NCBI GenBank assembly: GCA_009741485.1
Contig: CM019218.1
Coordinates: 31,890,898 to 31,954,897, forward strand
Origin: Malurus cyaneus samueli
Lineage: Eukaryota; Chordata; Aves; Passeriformes; Maluridae
Direction of reading: 5' to 3'
DNA: 64,000 nucleotides
Position numbers and translations under genes: made by a program. The notes beneath the pieces were generated by a model. That model made no database searches. It was not told the DNA's origin and saw only the letters and a program-made list of their open reading frames with translations. The stretch's first letter is position 1. Each line of letters opens with the position of its first letter. Shown piece after piece: positions 37,613 to 64,000 of the stretch.

Positions 37613-64000
<26,388 letters not shown>

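Overview
This is vertebrate nuclear DNA, almost certainly from a bird. It has one split gene with short GT-AG exons and long AT-rich introns, several CR1 retrotransposon remnants, and LTRs of avian type. No bacterial-style genes, RNA genes or CRISPR arrays were seen. The passerine-like look of the LTRs suggests a songbird or a close relative, but that is inference from memory of repeat families.

The only protein-coding gene I can support is the 3' two thirds of MAP3K9 (mixed-lineage kinase 1, MLK1), on the minus strand. Nine coding exons lie at 62785-62965, 55488-55636, 51906-52081, 48513-48753, 47258-47380, 46354-46507, 40730-40842, 39305-40120 and 37613-38094 (stop codon at 37613-37615). 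All visible splice junctions are canonical and the phases agree. Together they encode 810 residues plus a split first codon: the C-lobe of the kinase, the leucine zipper, the CRIB motif and the long Ser/Pro-rich tail. The SH3 domain, the kinase N-lobe and the promoter lie beyond position 64000. Below 37613 lies the 3' UTR, of unknown length; it holds a MIR/CORE-SINE and an ancient CR1 fragment.

Positions 1-36 kb hold no exon I recognise. In mammals TTC9 is the neighbour on this side, but I could not find it. Landmarks here are a degenerate LTR (7578-8157), an 84-bp near-identical direct duplication (5966/7027), a CR1 scrap (11137-11255), and a GC-rich block at about 16.9-18.6 kb. That block looks like an avian LTR that carries a roughly 40-bp minisatellite.

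The minisatellite (17454-18345) is the most interesting feature. Each unit contains CAGCGCCCCCTGGCGGC, which on the minus strand reads as a near-consensus CTCF site. At least 16 exact cores lie in one orientation, and five of them are packed back to back at 18-19 bp. It could act as a clustered insulator or domain boundary 19 kb downstream of MAP3K9, or it could be a silent methylated repeat.

The MAP3K9 introns carry a CR1 copy of about 0.9 kb (44.0-45.0 kb), a second CR1 (49.0-49.4 kb), and a well-preserved solo LTR with a perfect 5-bp target-site duplication (49894-51039).
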